A DNA stretch of 64,000 nucleotides from Corynebacterium atrinae (GTDB lineage Bacteria; Actinomycetota; Actinomycetes; Mycobacteriales; Mycobacteriaceae): NCBI RefSeq assembly GCF_030408455.1, contig NZ_CP046977.1, positions 1,054,001 through 1,118,000 of the forward strand, given 5' to 3'. Positions 1-10,369 of the stretch are shown in pieces. Position numbers and translations under genes: made by a program. Position 1 is the first letter of the stretch. The number at the start of each line of letters is the position of its first letter. The notes beneath the pieces were generated by a model, which was not told the DNA's origin, ran no database searches, and worked only from the letters and a program-made list of their open reading frames with translations.

Positions 1-386
1 CCGAAATCGTTGCGTTGATGAGCCCCATCATCGTTGTCGCCGCAGCGGTCTTCGTGCCCGTGCTTGACCTCGTGCTTGCCGTGTTGCGGCGCCTCTCCCG
101 CGGCACCTCACCGTTCTCCGCGGACAAAATGCACCTGCACCACCGGCTGCTCTCCCTCGGGCATACCCACCGCCGCACCGTCCTTGTGCTCAACATGTGG
201 GTGTGTGTCGTCGCTTTCGGCGCCGTGAGCTTCTCCATCATCCCGGCCCGTTACGCCCTCGCCCTGCTGTTCCTCGCCTTCCTCGTCGCCTTCGGCGTCA
301 CCCTCATTCCGCTGCGGGCCGGCAAACTCGGACGCCAGGTTCCACCCACCCGCGTGGTTATTGACCAGGATCCATCGGCCCCGTGA
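1..386 (+). CDS. WecA/Rfe-type undecaprenyl-phosphate sugar-1-phosphate transferase, C-terminal part (5' truncated)
   Basis: The reading frame is open from the left window edge and ends in TGA at 384-386, so only the C-terminal ~127 residues are present. The part seen has hydrophobic segments flanking the motif DKMHLHHRLLSLGHTHR, the His-rich cytoplasmic loop typical of the WecA/MraY family (H-[IV]-H-H-R), and a last membrane helix rich in Leu/Ala/Phe. Family members transfer GlcNAc-1-phosphate (or a related sugar phosphate) to a polyprenyl phosphate on the inner membrane face, the first step of cell-wall linker or glycan synthesis. Its position just before an AtpI-like gene and the atp operon is the arrangement I know in Corynebacterium. 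The N-terminal half and true start lie outside the window. Confidence 0.85.
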   Translation, partial: EIVALMSPIIVVAAAVFVPVLDLVLAVLRRLSRGTSPFSADKMHLHHRLLSLGHTHRRTVLVLNMWVCVVAFGAVSFSIIPARYALALLFLAFLVAFGVTLIPLRAGKLGRQVPPTRVVIDQDPSAP

Positions 387-399
387 GTGAGCGGGGCGG

Positions 400-405
400 T
401 AGGAT
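400..405 (+). promoter_or_regulatory. -10 element (TAGGAT) of the AtpI-like gene
   Basis: TAGGAT lies 8 bases before ATG 414, which fits a leaderless transcript. No clear -35 box is visible. Confidence 0.45.
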
Positions 406-413
406 GTCGCTTC

Positions 414-839
414 ATGGAATCCACCGCTTCTGTCTCCCAGTACGACGACCCCCGGCGACCACTCCTGCGAGCCGTGCGCTTCGGCTCTATCGCCCTGGTC
501 GCTATCACGGTGATTTCCCTGGTCCTCTGGGGGGCACTGCGTGATCTGCCCGGTATCTGGGGCGTGCTCATCGGAGCTGCCATCGGTGGCGGCTTTGTTC
601 TGCTCACCGCGCTCAGTGTTCTCATGACCTCGTCGACGAGCGCCGCGACCACCGGAGCCGTGGTGTTAGGCAGCTGGCTGCTCAAGATCGTCGTCCTGCT
701 CGTCGTCCTCTTCGTCCTCCGCGACATGACGTTCTACGACCGCACCGCCTTGTTCGTTACCACCGTGATCGCGCTCATCGTCGTCCTCGGTACCGAGGTG
801 TGGGGTGTCATCACCGCGCGGGTCACCTACGTCAACTGA
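414..839 (+). CDS. AtpI-like small membrane protein preceding the ATP synthase operon
   Basis: A 141-residue protein with about four hydrophobic helices (roughly residues 24-44, 49-70, 80-103 and 110-132) and no catalytic motif. Size, topology and position directly before atpB match the uncI/AtpI-like proteins of actinobacterial atp loci; AtpI in other bacteria is linked to c-ring assembly, but that role is inferred here from position only. I chose ATG 414 because TAGGAT sits 8 bases upstream (leaderless start); the frame extends to a GTG at 387 directly after the WecA stop. A 459-base gap separates it from atpB, so it may not share the main atp transcript. Confidence 0.6.
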   Translation: MESTASVSQYDDPRRPLLRAVRFGSIALVAITVISLVLWGALRDLPGIWGVLIGAAIGGGFVLLTALSVLMTSSTSAATTGAVVLGSWLLKIVVLLVVLFVLRDMTFYDRTALFVTTVIALIVVLGTEVWGVITARVTYVN

Positions 840-1298
840 CTGCCGCAAAAGGTCTGATAGTTAGCCCCATCGGCGGGGGAGGGAAAGCGCAGGCACTTTA
901 CCCCCGCTTATCTGGCTTGGGGGTGGGTACCCCCGTCGGAGGTTGAACACATTATGGTGTGATCGACCTTACAAGCGGGGGAAAATTCCCAGTTACAGGG
1001 GGTTTTTGGCCGGGGTGGATCGACGGCCTCGGGGGAGGGTGAAAACACAACGGACCAGGGTGCGAGAAACCCGGGCACGACTGATAGGCTGTCCTGCGGG
1101 TTACCCCGGCAAGTTCAGTGGCCTCCTTCGGGAAGGGCATACAACCGGTCTGTGGTCCCCTGGCGCCACCTCGCTGATGTGCGACGGAGTCCGTGGTGGT
1201 GTCAGAAGAGTTTTTCAGACGTCCATCGCACCGTGCTGGAAGTGACAATCCACACGGCCCGAACACGGGAGAGAACGCTGAGCGTTACAACACTGTCC
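840..1298 (+). other. Long non-coding leader upstream of atpB
   Basis: 459 bases with no convincing coding frame. The left part has G/C-run inverted repeats that can pair in two exclusive ways: ACCCCC 900-905 with GGGGGT 919-924, or GGGGGT 919-924 with ACCCCC 929-934. A GlxR-like site lies at 958-973. The stretch 1020-1250 contains several short hairpins, including CCTTCGGGAAGG (UUCG-type loop, around 1126-1137) and ACGGAGTCCGT (around 1184-1194). If the operon promoter lies near 950, atpB would have an mRNA leader of over 300 bases. I recognise no known riboswitch family. Confidence 0.5.
958..973 (+). promoter_or_regulatory. Candidate GlxR (cAMP-receptor-type) binding site upstream of the atp operon
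   Basis: TGTGATCGACCTTACA matches the GlxR consensus TGTGA-N6-TCACA at nine of ten fixed positions (TTACA instead of TCACA). GlxR is the global cAMP-sensing regulator of corynebacteria and controls many energy-metabolism genes. Binding here is inferred from the motif. Confidence 0.5.
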
Positions 1299-2096
1299 AT
1301 GAAGGGTGAATTTCACGCACCCGATCTGGACTCGGAATTTTTCCCGGGGCAATACTACGGCCAAATCCTGTTTAACGACTTCGCTAACGGGTGGTTCGCA
1401 CTGGATCGACTGATGCTGGTCCGTCTTCTGATGGCAGCAATTCTGGTCGTCCTTTTCCTTGTCGCCTTCCGGAATCCCAAGCTGATTCCGTCGGGCCTGC
1501 AGAATGTTGCAGAACTCGCAATGGACTTCGTCCGCATCCACATCGCTGAGGACATCCTTGGCAAGAAGGAAGGCCGCCGGTTCCTGCCGGTCATCGCCAC
1601 CATCTTCTTCGCCGTCCTCTTCATGAATGTGTCGACGATTATTCCGGGCTTGAACATCTCGGCCAACGCCCGCATCGGTATGCCGATCGCGCTGGCCATC
1701 TTGGGCTACTTCACCATGATCTACGCCGGAGCTAAGCGTTACGGCTTCGGTAAGTTCATGAAGTCCTCCGTGGTCATCCCGAACTTGCCGCTGGTTCTCC
1801 ACTTCCTAGTGGTGCCGATTGAGTTCTTCTCAACCTTCATCATGCGTCCGGTCACTCTCGCTCTTCGTCTCATGGCGAACTTCCTTGCGGGACACCTGAT
1901 CCTGGTTCTGCTGTACTCCGCCACGAACTTCTTCTTCTGGCAGATGAACGGCTGGACTGCACTTTCTGGTGTGACCATCCTGGCAGCAGTCCTCTTCACG
2001 CTCTACGAGTGCATCATTATCTTCCTGCAGGCGTACATTTTCGCCCTGCTGGTGGCGGTGTACATCGAACTGTCGCTGCATGCGGACTCGCACTGA
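1299..2096 (+). CDS. atpB: ATP synthase Fo subunit a
   Basis: Subunit a (265 aa) forms the two proton half-channels beside the c-ring. The protein has five to six membrane helices; the segment RPVTLALRLMANFLAGH (about residues 188-204) carries the essential stator arginine in LALRLMANFLAGH, and the last helix ends in LLVAVYIELS. ATG 1299 is the likely start because the following MKGEFHAPDLD matches the family N-terminus; the frame is open further upstream but that sequence is not protein-like. First gene of atpBEFHAGDC, 95 bases before atpE. Confidence 0.95.
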   Translation: MKGEFHAPDLDSEFFPGQYYGQILFNDFANGWFALDRLMLVRLLMAAILVVLFLVAFRNPKLIPSGLQNVAELAMDFVRIHIAEDILGKKEGRRFLPVIATIFFAVLFMNVSTIIPGLNISANARIGMPIALAILGYFTMIYAGAKRYGFGKFMKSSVVIPNLPLVLHFLVVPIEFFSTFIMRPVTLALRLMANFLAGHLILVLLYSATNFFFWQMNGWTALSGVTILAAVLFTLYECIIIFLQAYIFALLVAVYIELSLHADSH

Positions 2097-2128
2097 CAAG
2101 TCGCGAATCAACGCGGCCAACTGAATAA

Positions 2129-2443
<315 letters not shown>

Positions 2444-2482
2444 TTCCGAGCGGTAACTACACCCCTTTAAGACTGGAGACTC

Positions 2483-3055
2483 ATGACGAACGTCATTTAT
2501 TACCTTGCGGCAGAGGCGGGTGAAACCCTTCCCTGGGAAGGCGGCAACTCCATCCTCCTGCCCAAGACCTACGACATCGTCTGGTCCATCATTCCGCTCG
2601 TAATCATCCTGATTATCTTCGGCAAGTTTGTTCTTCCGAAGTTCCAGGAGGTCCTGACGGAGCGTGAGGACCGGATCAAGGGTGGCATTCAGCGCGCCGA
2701 GGCCGCACAGGCTGAGGCGAAGGCCGCACTTGAGAAGTACAACGCGCAGCTCGCCGAGGCACGTGCTGAGGCAGCCGAGATCCGTGAGCAGGCCCGCGAG
2801 AAGGGCAAGCAGATCGAGGCTGAGATGAAGGCACAGGCCGCCGAGGAGAGCAACCGCATCATCGCGTCCGGTGAGAGGCAGCTACTGGCCCAGCGTGAGC
2901 AGGTCGTGGTGGAGCTTCGGCAGGAGATGGGACAGAATTCGATCAATCTGGCCGAGCGTCTGCTCGGTGGCGAGCTTTCCGACGCCACCAAGCGCTCCGG
3001 CACGATCGACTCGTTCCTCTCTGAGCTCGACTCTGTGGCACCGGCCGGAAAGTGA
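2483..3055 (+). CDS. atpF: ATP synthase Fo subunit b
   Basis: 190 aa. One N-terminal membrane helix (about residues 31-52, [20 protein letters not shown]) is followed by a long, charged Ala/Glu/Arg-rich coiled coil (about 60-165). This is the peripheral stalk that holds F1 against rotation. It begins 39 bases after atpE with GGAGACTC before the ATG. Its TGA overlaps the GTG start of atpH (GTGA), indicating translational coupling. Confidence 0.95.
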   Translation: MTNVIYYLAAEAGETLPWEGGNSILLPKTYDIVWSIIPLVIILIIFGKFVLPKFQEVLTEREDRIKGGIQRAEAAQAEAKAALEKYNAQLAEARAEAAEIREQAREKGKQIEAEMKAQAAEESNRIIASGERQLLAQREQVVVELRQEMGQNSINLAERLLGGELSDATKRSGTIDSFLSELDSVAPAGK

Positions 3056-3879
3056 GCGCCATGCACGCAGCGAGCCGCGAAGCACTAGCACAGGTGGAGT
3101 CCTACCTGGACAATCTCGTCCAGGGTTCGGATAACGCCATCGCCGTTTCCGCCCAGACCGGAACCGAGCTTTTCGACGTCGTCGGGGTCCTCGACAGCGA
3201 TCGCGCCCTGCGCGTCGCCGTCGCCGAGGCATCGACGACGCCGGAGCAGCGCACGGGACTTATCCGGGCCGTGTTTGGAGGCAAGGTTTCTGAAAGCACC
3301 CTGTCGGTGCTTGTCGAAGCCGCCGCCAAGACATGGTCCACCCCGCGCGAGTTCCGCACGGGCCTGGTGTCACTTGGTCGCCGCGCATTTTTCCGCAGCG
3401 CCGAGCTCCAGGGCCAGCTTTCCCAGGTGGAAGAAGAACTCTTCCGTCTGTCCCGCGTCCTGGATCGTGAGGGTGAGCTGACTCAGCTTCTCTCTGACCG
3501 GACGTCGGGGCCGGAACGCAAGCGCGGTCTGCTCGCGAGCGTGCTCTACGGCAAGGTGTCGATGGTGACGGAAGCCCTCGCGCTTCAGGTCATCGGCCGC
3601 CCGGAGCACAACCCGATTGACGACATCGCACACCTCTCGTCCGCTGCAGCATCCCTGCAGGGCCGTTCGGTTGCTTCGGTCGTCACTGCTCAAGAGCTGA
3701 ACGACGGCCAGCAGGCGGCACTAGCCGACAAGCTGGGACGAATTTACGGTCGTGAGATGTCCATCCATTCTGAGGTTGACCCCAGCCTCCTCGGTGGTAT
3801 GACTATCCGCGTTGACGACGAGATCATTGACGGCAGTACGGCGGGCAAGCTCGCCCGACTGCGGGCCAACCTCGTCTAG
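3052..3879 (+). CDS. atpH: ATP synthase F1 subunit delta
   Basis: 275 aa, in the size range of corynebacterial delta subunits, which are longer than the ~180 aa E. coli protein. The C-terminal signature, around [21 protein letters not shown], is the classical OSCP/delta motif. It joins the b-subunit stalk to the top of F1. GTG 3052 overlaps the atpF stop; an in-frame ATG at 3061 is an alternative start three codons later. Confidence 0.93.
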   Translation: MSAMHAASREALAQVESYLDNLVQGSDNAIAVSAQTGTELFDVVGVLDSDRALRVAVAEASTTPEQRTGLIRAVFGGKVSESTLSVLVEAAAKTWSTPREFRTGLVSLGRRAFFRSAELQGQLSQVEEELFRLSRVLDREGELTQLLSDRTSGPERKRGLLASVLYGKVSMVTEALALQVIGRPEHNPIDDIAHLSSAAASLQGRSVASVVTAQELNDGQQAALADKLGRIYGREMSIHSEVDPSLLGGMTIRVDDEIIDGSTAGKLARLRANLV

Positions 3880-3938
3880 TACACGACTACATAACGACAA
3901 AAATAATGCTGGAAGATACAACCGAGAGCAGGAAGAAC

Positions 3939-5582
3939 ATGGCGGAGCTGATGATCTCCTCCGATGAGATCCGTAGCGCGATTGCGAACTACACCTCGAG
4001 CTACTCCGCGGAGGCCTCCCGTGAGGAGGTCGGCGTGGTCATTTCGGCAGCTGACGGTATTGCCCGAGTTTCGGGCCTCCCGTCGGTCATGGCGAATGAG
4101 CTGCTTGAGTTCCCGGGCGGCGTCATCGGCGTCGCGCAGAACCTTGACACCGACTCTGTCGGCGTCGTGGTCCTGGGTAACTTCGAAACCCTCAAGGAGG
4201 GTGAAGAAGTCAAGAGGACGGGAGAAGTCCTGTCCATTCCGGTCGGAGAGAAGTTCCTCGGCCGAGTAATTAACCCGTTGGGCGTTCCGATCGATGGCCT
4301 TGGTGCCATCGAGGCGGAAGGGGAGCGAGTCCTCGAACTGCAGGCACCGTCGGTGCTGCAGCGCCAGCCCGTTGAGGAGCCGTTGGCCACCGGTATCAAG
4401 GCCATCGACGCGATGACCCCGATCGGCCGTGGTCAGCGTCAGCTGATCATTGGTGACCGTAAGACCGGCAAGACCGCGGTCTGCATCGACACCATCCTCA
4501 ACCAGAAGGCCAACTGGGAGTCCGGCGACAAGACGAAGCAGGTTCGCTGCATCTACGTCGCTATCGGTCAGAAGGGCTCCACCATCGCAGCGGTCCGCAA
4601 GACCCTCGAAGAAAATGGTGCCCTCGACTACACCACCATCGTGGCGGCCCCGGCCTCCGACTCTGCTGGCTTCAAGTGGCTCGCACCGTTCACCGGTGCT
4701 GCTCTGGCTCAGCACTGGATGTACCAGGGCGCCCACGTCCTGGTCATCTACGATGATCTGACCAAGCAGGCCGAGGCCTACCGTGCGATCTCCCTTCTGC
4801 TGCGCCGCCCGCCGGGCCGCGAGGCATACCCGGGCGACGTGTTCTACCTGCACTCCCGTCTGCTGGAGCGCGCCGCAAAGCTCAACGACGAGCTGGGTGC
4901 GGGTTCCATCACCGCCCTGCCGATCATTGAGACCAAGGCGAACGACGTGTCGGCCTTCATTCCGACCAACGTCATCTCCATCACCGACGGCCAGGTCTTC
5001 CTGGAGTCGGACCTGTTCAACCAGGGTGTCCGACCGGCCATCAACGTCGGTGTCTCCGTCTCCCGTGTCGGTGGCGCCGCTCAGACCAAGGGCATGAAGA
5101 AGGTCGCAGGCTCCCTGCGTCTGGATCTCGCTGCTTACCGCGACCTGGAGGCTTTCGCCACCTTCGCTTCTGACCTGGACTCCGCGTCCAAGGCACAGCT
5201 TGAGCGTGGCCAGCGTCTGGTCGAGCTGCTCAAGCAGGCCGAGAACACCCCGCAGCCCGTTGAGTACCAGATCATCTCGATCTGGCTCGCCGGCGAAGGT
5301 GTCTTCGATGTCGTTCCCGTCGAAGATGTCCGTCGCTACGAGGCCGAGCTGCACGAGTACGTTCGTGCGAACAACCCTGAGGTCTACGAGCAGATTGCCG
5401 GCGGCAAGGAGCTGTCGAACGAGTCCAAGGAAGCCCTGCTGGCTGCCAACGACGCGTTCGGTCGCACCTTCCAGACCACCGAAGGCCACGTTGTTATCAA
5501 CGAGCCCGAGGTTGAGGCACTGTCCGGCGATCAGGTCGGCAAGACTCAGCTCAACGTCTCTCGCAAGACGGCTAAGAAGTAG
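3939..5582 (+). CDS. atpA: ATP synthase F1 subunit alpha
   Basis: 547 aa, non-catalytic nucleotide-binding subunit of the alpha3beta3 hexamer. The Walker A loop is GDRKTGKTA and the DELSEED-side C-terminal helical domain is present. The signature [17 protein letters not shown] is intact. ATG 3939 was chosen over an upstream ATG at 3906 because [15 protein letters not shown] is the conserved start and AGCAGGAAG precedes it at a suitable spacing. Fully complete. Confidence 0.97.
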   Translation: MAELMISSDEIRSAIANYTSSYSAEASREEVGVVISAADGIARVSGLPSVMANELLEFPGGVIGVAQNLDTDSVGVVVLGNFETLKEGEEVKRTGEVLSIPVGEKFLGRVINPLGVPIDGLGAIEAEGERVLELQAPSVLQRQPVEEPLATGIKAIDAMTPIGRGQRQLIIGDRKTGKTAVCIDTILNQKANWESGDKTKQVRCIYVAIGQKGSTIAAVRKTLEENGALDYTTIVAAPASDSAGFKWLAPFTGAALAQHWMYQGAHVLVIYDDLTKQAEAYRAISLLLRRPPGREAYPGDVFYLHSRLLERAAKLNDELGAGSITALPIIETKANDVSAFIPTNVISITDGQVFLESDLFNQGVRPAINVGVSVSRVGGAAQTKGMKKVAGSLRLDLAAYRDLEAFATFASDLDSASKAQLERGQRLVELLKQAENTPQPVEYQIISIWLAGEGVFDVVPVEDVRRYEAELHEYVRANNPEVYEQIAGGKELSNESKEALLAANDAFGRTFQTTEGHVVINEPEVEALSGDQVGKTQLNVSRKTAKK

Positions 5583-5638
5583 GGCATTCATGCCCCATTC
5601 GATAACCGTCATTAACAACGAAGGGAGGAGTGTGAACC

Positions 5639-6616
5639 ATGGCTAATCTTCGCGAATTGCGTGACCGAATCCGGTCCGTGAACTCGACCAAGAAGATCAC
5701 CAAGGCTCAGGAGCTGATCGCGACCTCGCGCATCACCAAGGCGCAGGCCCGGGTCGAGGCATCCCTGCCGTACGCCCATGAGCTCAACAGCGTCATGGAG
5801 CGTCTCGCGGCCGCGAGTTCCCTCGATCACCCGATGCTGCGCGAGCGTGAGGACGGCAAGGTTGCCGCCGTGCTCGTCATCACCTCGGACCGCGGCATGT
5901 GTGGTGGCTACAACCACAACGTGCTCAAGAAGGCCGCCGAGCTCGAGAAGATGCTCGAAGAAGCTGGTTACGAAGTCGTGCGCTACGTCACCGGTGGTAA
6001 GGGCGTTGGATACTACAAGTTCCGCGAAAAGCCAGTCGCTGGCTCGTGGACCGGGTTCTCCCAGGACCCGCAGTGGGACCTGACCCACGATGTGCGTCGT
6101 CACCTCATTGACGGCTTCGTCGCCAGCTCCAACGGGGAGGCCAAGTACCGCGACGGTGTTCACACCGACGGTGCCCCTGTCCGTGGCTTTGACCAGCTGC
6201 ACGTGGTGTACACGGAGTTCGAGTCCATGCTGACGCAGACTCCGCGTGTCCTCCAGCTGCTGCCGGTTGAGCCGGTCATCCAGGATGAGGACCTCAACCT
6301 GGGCGAGAGCATGCAGGGTTCCCCCGAGGGATCCATCAGCCCCGATTACGACTTCGAGCCCGACGCGGACACCTTGCTGTCCGAGCTGCTTCCGAAGTAC
6401 GTGTCGCGCAGCCTGTACGCGAAGTTCCTCGAGTCTTCGGCCTCGGAGTCCGCCTCGCGTCGAAACGCGATGAAGTCTGCAACTGATAACGCCACGGAGC
6501 TGGTCAAAGACCTGTCCCGCGTGGCTAACCAGGCCCGTCAGGCACAGATCACCCAGGAAATCACAGAGATCGTCGGTGGCGCTGGCGCGCTGTCCGATAG
6601 CGGAGAAAGTGACTAG
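5639..6616 (+). CDS. atpG: ATP synthase F1 subunit gamma
   Basis: 325 aa rotor shaft. The N-terminal coiled coil begins with RELRDRIRSVNSTKKITKAQE and the C-terminal helix contains RRNAMKSATDNATELVKDL, both family hallmarks. A central insertion (about residues 195-245, acidic and Asp/Glu/Pro-rich) is typical of actinobacterial gamma subunits. A strong ribosome site (AAGGGAGGAG, 5621-5630) precedes ATG 5639. Three bases separate it from atpD. Confidence 0.96.
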   Translation: MANLRELRDRIRSVNSTKKITKAQELIATSRITKAQARVEASLPYAHELNSVMERLAAASSLDHPMLREREDGKVAAVLVITSDRGMCGGYNHNVLKKAAELEKMLEEAGYEVVRYVTGGKGVGYYKFREKPVAGSWTGFSQDPQWDLTHDVRRHLIDGFVASSNGEAKYRDGVHTDGAPVRGFDQLHVVYTEFESMLTQTPRVLQLLPVEPVIQDEDLNLGESMQGSPEGSISPDYDFEPDADTLLSELLPKYVSRSLYAKFLESSASESASRRNAMKSATDNATELVKDLSRVANQARQAQITQEITEIVGGAGALSDSGESD

Positions 6617-8065
<1,449 letters not shown>

Positions 8066-8077
8066 GAGGAGACGCAC

Positions 8078-8449
8078 ATGGCTGACATCACCGTGGAACT
8101 GGTCTCCGTGGAGCGCATGCTCTGGTCTGGACAGGCCAGCATCGTCACCGCGCAGACCACCGAGGGTGAGATCGGCGTGCTGTCCGGACACGAGCCCATG
8201 CTCGGCCAGCTGGTCGAAAATGGCGTCGTGACCATCCGTCCGATCGACGGTGACAAGCTCGTCGCCGCCGTTCAGGGTGGTTTCCTCTCCGTGTCTGCGG
8301 AGAAGGTTACTATCCTCGCGGATTACGCGGTCTGGGCTGATGAGGTTGATTCCTCTGCCGCCGAGTCCGAGCTCCAGGCTGAGGACGAGAATGTTCGTGC
8401 TCGCGCTGAGGCCGGCCTCAAGGCCGTCCGCCGGAAGGCCGAAGCCTGA
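8078..8449 (+). CDS. atpC: ATP synthase F1 subunit epsilon
   Basis: 123 aa. The N-terminal beta-sandwich includes [16 protein letters not shown], the family signature. The C-terminal region is an alpha-helical segment rich in Ala/Glu ([19 protein letters not shown]). The subunit sits at the base of the rotor and can inhibit ATP hydrolysis. It is the last gene of the operon, followed by a hairpin terminator at 8478-8520. Preceded by AAGAGGAGAC. Confidence 0.95.
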   Translation: MADITVELVSVERMLWSGQASIVTAQTTEGEIGVLSGHEPMLGQLVENGVVTIRPIDGDKLVAAVQGGFLSVSAEKVTILADYAVWADEVDSSAAESELQAEDENVRARAEAGLKAVRRKAEA

Positions 8450-8477
8450 CATTAGGCACCGCCTCTTCCTCTCACAT

Positions 8478-8520
8478 GCACCGCTGTCCCGTCTCGGGTC
8501 AGCGGTGCTTGTGCTTGTCT
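8478..8520 (+). terminator. Hairpin terminator of the atp operon
   Basis: GCACCGCTG (8478-8486) pairs with CAGCGGTGC (8500-8508); an inner CCC/GGG extends the stem after one T-T mismatch. The downstream tail is T-rich (TTGTGCTTGTCT) but not a pure U-run. Confidence 0.7.
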
Positions 8521-8532
8521 GCTCCCACCGTG

Positions 8533-8562
8533 TTGGGGATATCCCTAGTGTGGGACTAGAAT
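8533..8562 (+). promoter_or_regulatory. Putative promoter of the DUF2550 gene
   Basis: TTGGGG (8533-8538) and TAGAAT (8557-8562) are separated by 18 bases, placing a start about 25 bases before the GTG at 8595. Confidence 0.5.
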
Positions 8563-8594
8563 TCTGGCCTATACAGCATGAGAGGGGAACGTCT

Positions 8595-9059
8595 GTGGAG
8601 ATTGTCGCCTGGGTCCTGGTTGTGATCGCCGCCGTGGCGATGTTGCTTGCGCTCTGGCGGTTTCTGACGCTGCGTTCTCAGGGCACGTCGGTGATTATTC
8701 GACGGCTTCCTGCCTCCGGTACGCACGGTTGGCGGCATGGCCGGGTGCGCTATAACGGGGAAGAATTGCACTACTACAAGCTCCGCTCCCTGTCACCTGG
8801 GGCGGACCTGGTGCTCAACCGACAGCAGTTGGAGTTCCTGGATAGTCGCCCGCTGACGGACCGGGAGGCCTCGTTCATGGACCCCAGTCTGAAAGTGACC
8901 ACCATCTCCAATGACGGACAGCTCTATGAAATTGTGGTGGATTCCCGGGGTCTCATGGCGCTGACCGCCTGGATGGAGTCTGCCCCGAATATCCGTCAAG
9001 AGCGCACTGATTTCAACAAGCTCCGCAATCGCATCACCCGGCACCAGAACGGTCGCTAG
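8595..9059 (+). CDS. DUF2550 family membrane-anchored protein
   Basis: 154 aa. One N-terminal membrane helix (about residues 4-23, VAWVLVVIAAVAMLLALWRF) is followed by a soluble domain with the RYNGEELHYYKLRSLSPGADL region typical of the actinobacterial DUF2550 family. Its function is unknown; its place between atpC and nucS is conserved in actinobacteria. GTG 8595 was chosen because GAGAGGGGA precedes it and the upstream frame overlaps atpC and the terminator. Confidence 0.75.
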   Translation: MEIVAWVLVVIAAVAMLLALWRFLTLRSQGTSVIIRRLPASGTHGWRHGRVRYNGEELHYYKLRSLSPGADLVLNRQQLEFLDSRPLTDREASFMDPSLKVTTISNDGQLYEIVVDSRGLMALTAWMESAPNIRQERTDFNKLRNRITRHQNGR

Positions 9060-9067
9060 GTTCCAGC

Positions 9068-9073
9068 TACCCT
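9068..9073 (+). promoter_or_regulatory. -10 element (TACCCT) of nucS
   Basis: TACCCT ends 7 bases before ATG 9081, suggesting a leaderless transcript. Confidence 0.45.
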
Positions 9074-9080
9074 GTAACGC

Positions 9081-9773
9081 ATGCGTCTTGTCATTGCTCG
9101 TTGCTCTGTTGATTACGTTGGCCGCCTTGAGGCCCATCTGCCGAAGGCGGATCGCCTGCTGATGATCAAGGCTGACGGGTCAGTCTCCATTCACGCGGAT
9201 GATCGCGCCTACAAGCCCCTCAACTGGATGACACCTCCGTGCACCCTGGTCGAGCAGCCCATCACCGATGCCGATGGCGACGATACCGGGGAACTCTTGT
9301 GGATCGTGGAAAACCCCAAGGGTGAGCAGTTGCGCATCACCATCGAGAGCATTCAGCACGATACGTCCGTCGACCTGGGCGTTGATCCCGGTCTGGTCAA
9401 AGATGGCGTCGAGGCCCACCTGCAAGAGTTGCTGGCCGAACACATCACGACCCTAGGCGACGGCTACGAGCTGGTCCGCCGCGAGTTTCCCACGGCTATC
9501 GGCCCGGTCGACATTTTGGCTCGGGATCCCCGCGGGGCGACCATCGCGGTGGAGATTAAGCGGCGCGGCGGGATCGACGGCGTGGAACAGCTCACCCGCT
9601 ATCTTGAGCTGCTCAATCGAGATGAGCTACTCAAGCCCGTGACCGGAGTGTTCGCCGCGCAGGAGATCAAGCCCCAGGCCCGTTTGCTCGCGGAAGATCG
9701 CGGCATCCGCTGCGTCACGCTCGATTATCACTCCCTGCGTGGCACGGAAAGCAACGAGCTGCGGTTGTTCTAA
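9081..9773 (+). CDS. nucS: Endonuclease NucS (EndoMS), mismatch-specific
   Basis: 230 aa. The N-terminal DNA-binding/dimerisation domain begins [20 protein letters not shown]. The C-terminal nuclease domain has the catalytic pattern GPVDILARD ... [21 protein letters not shown], supplying the Asp, Glu and Lys of a restriction-endonuclease-like site. In actinobacteria, which lack MutS/MutL, NucS cuts both strands at mismatches and acts in mismatch repair with the beta clamp. The last six residues (ELRLF after SN) resemble the clamp-binding tail. The stop overlaps the next gene start (TAATG), so the two are likely co-translated. Confidence 0.92.
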   Translation: MRLVIARCSVDYVGRLEAHLPKADRLLMIKADGSVSIHADDRAYKPLNWMTPPCTLVEQPITDADGDDTGELLWIVENPKGEQLRITIESIQHDTSVDLGVDPGLVKDGVEAHLQELLAEHITTLGDGYELVRREFPTAIGPVDILARDPRGATIAVEIKRRGGIDGVEQLTRYLELLNRDELLKPVTGVFAAQEIKPQARLLAEDRGIRCVTLDYHSLRGTESNELRLF

Positions 9774-10039
9774 TGCCTCGTCGTAATCGGTCTGTGCGGC
9801 CTGAGCTGCGCCCCTTGCCGACGGATGTCTTTGGCACGCAAACCGTCGAAGGCCCACACGGCGAGCTGTATCTCATGCGGCACATGAGTGCGTCCGCCGC
9901 CATCAAGTTCTATATCTGCCCTGGCTGCAATCAGAACATCCCGCCGGGCACGGCCCATATCGTCGCGTGGCCGAAGGAGGTGGGCCGGGGAGCCGAGGAC
10001 CGCCGCCATTGGCACCGAGGGTGCTGGGACCGCAGATAA
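9773..10039 (+). CDS. Conserved small protein with a Cys/His putative zinc site, coupled to nucS
   Basis: 88 aa, basic N-terminus. The middle has FYICPGCNQNIPPGTAHIVAW and the end has HWHRGCWDRR, giving a CxxC ... H ... HxxC arrangement that could bind zinc. Its start overlaps the nucS stop by one base (TAATG). I recognise it as a conserved actinobacterial hypothetical found beside nucS. No enzymatic role can be assigned; a nucleic-acid-binding or NucS-related job is inference from the coupling. Confidence 0.65.
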   Translation: MPRRNRSVRPELRPLPTDVFGTQTVEGPHGELYLMRHMSASAAIKFYICPGCNQNIPPGTAHIVAWPKEVGRGAEDRRHWHRGCWDRR

Positions 10040-10044
10040 GAGGG

Positions 10045-10050
10045 TAGCCT
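10045..10050 (+). promoter_or_regulatory. -10 element (TAGCCT) of the MTH1187-type gene
   Basis: TAGCCT ends 7 bases before ATG 10058; leaderless arrangement. Confidence 0.45.
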
Positions 10051-10057
10051 TGTCCCC

Positions 10058-10369
10058 ATGATCATCGCCTTCTCGGTTGCCCCCGCAGTGACGGCGACGG
10101 CTGATGCTGAGATGGCCGATGCCGTCTCGGCGGCCGTGCGAGTCGTGCGTGAGTCGGGGTTGCCCAACGAAACCAATGCCATGTTCACCCTCGTGGAGGG
10201 GGAGTGGGATGAGGTCATGGACGTGGTCAAACGCGCCACTGATGCCGTCCTCGCTGTCTCTCCGCGCGTGTCCTTGGTGCTCAAGGCGGATATCCGCCCG
10301 GGCCACCAAGACCAGTTGCACCAGAAGGTCGCGGCCGTGGAGTCGCGTTTGTCCCAGGAAGAGAAGTAG
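10058..10369 (+). CDS. MTH1187/YkoF-like (DUF77) thiamine-binding-type protein
   Basis: 103 aa. The start MIIAFSVAPAVTA and the middle VRESGLPNETNAMFTLVEGEWDEVMDVVKRA match the small ferredoxin-fold MTH1187 family, some of which bind thiamine or hydroxymethylpyrimidine. The family is cytosolic and usually multimeric. The next ORF starts immediately after its stop, so the two form an operon. Function here remains uncertain. Confidence 0.7.
   Translation: MIIAFSVAPAVTATADAEMADAVSAAVRVVRESGLPNETNAMFTLVEGEWDEVMDVVKRATDAVLAVSPRVSLVLKADIRPGHQDQLHQKVAAVESRLSQEEK

Noticed and set aside
925..932. GGGTACCC palindrome as a protein operator
   Set aside because: Only 8 bases and part of a larger set of G/C runs; better explained as RNA structure or chance.
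943..1245. A 100-codon open frame in the atpB leader
   Set aside because: No family resemblance, odd composition (Arg/Gly/Cys-rich), no ribosome site, and it overlaps structured non-coding sequence.
3876..5618. Long minus-strand open frames opposite atpA, atpG and atpD
   Set aside because: They are shadows caused by codon bias at high GC; the plus-strand genes are unmistakable ATP synthase subunits.
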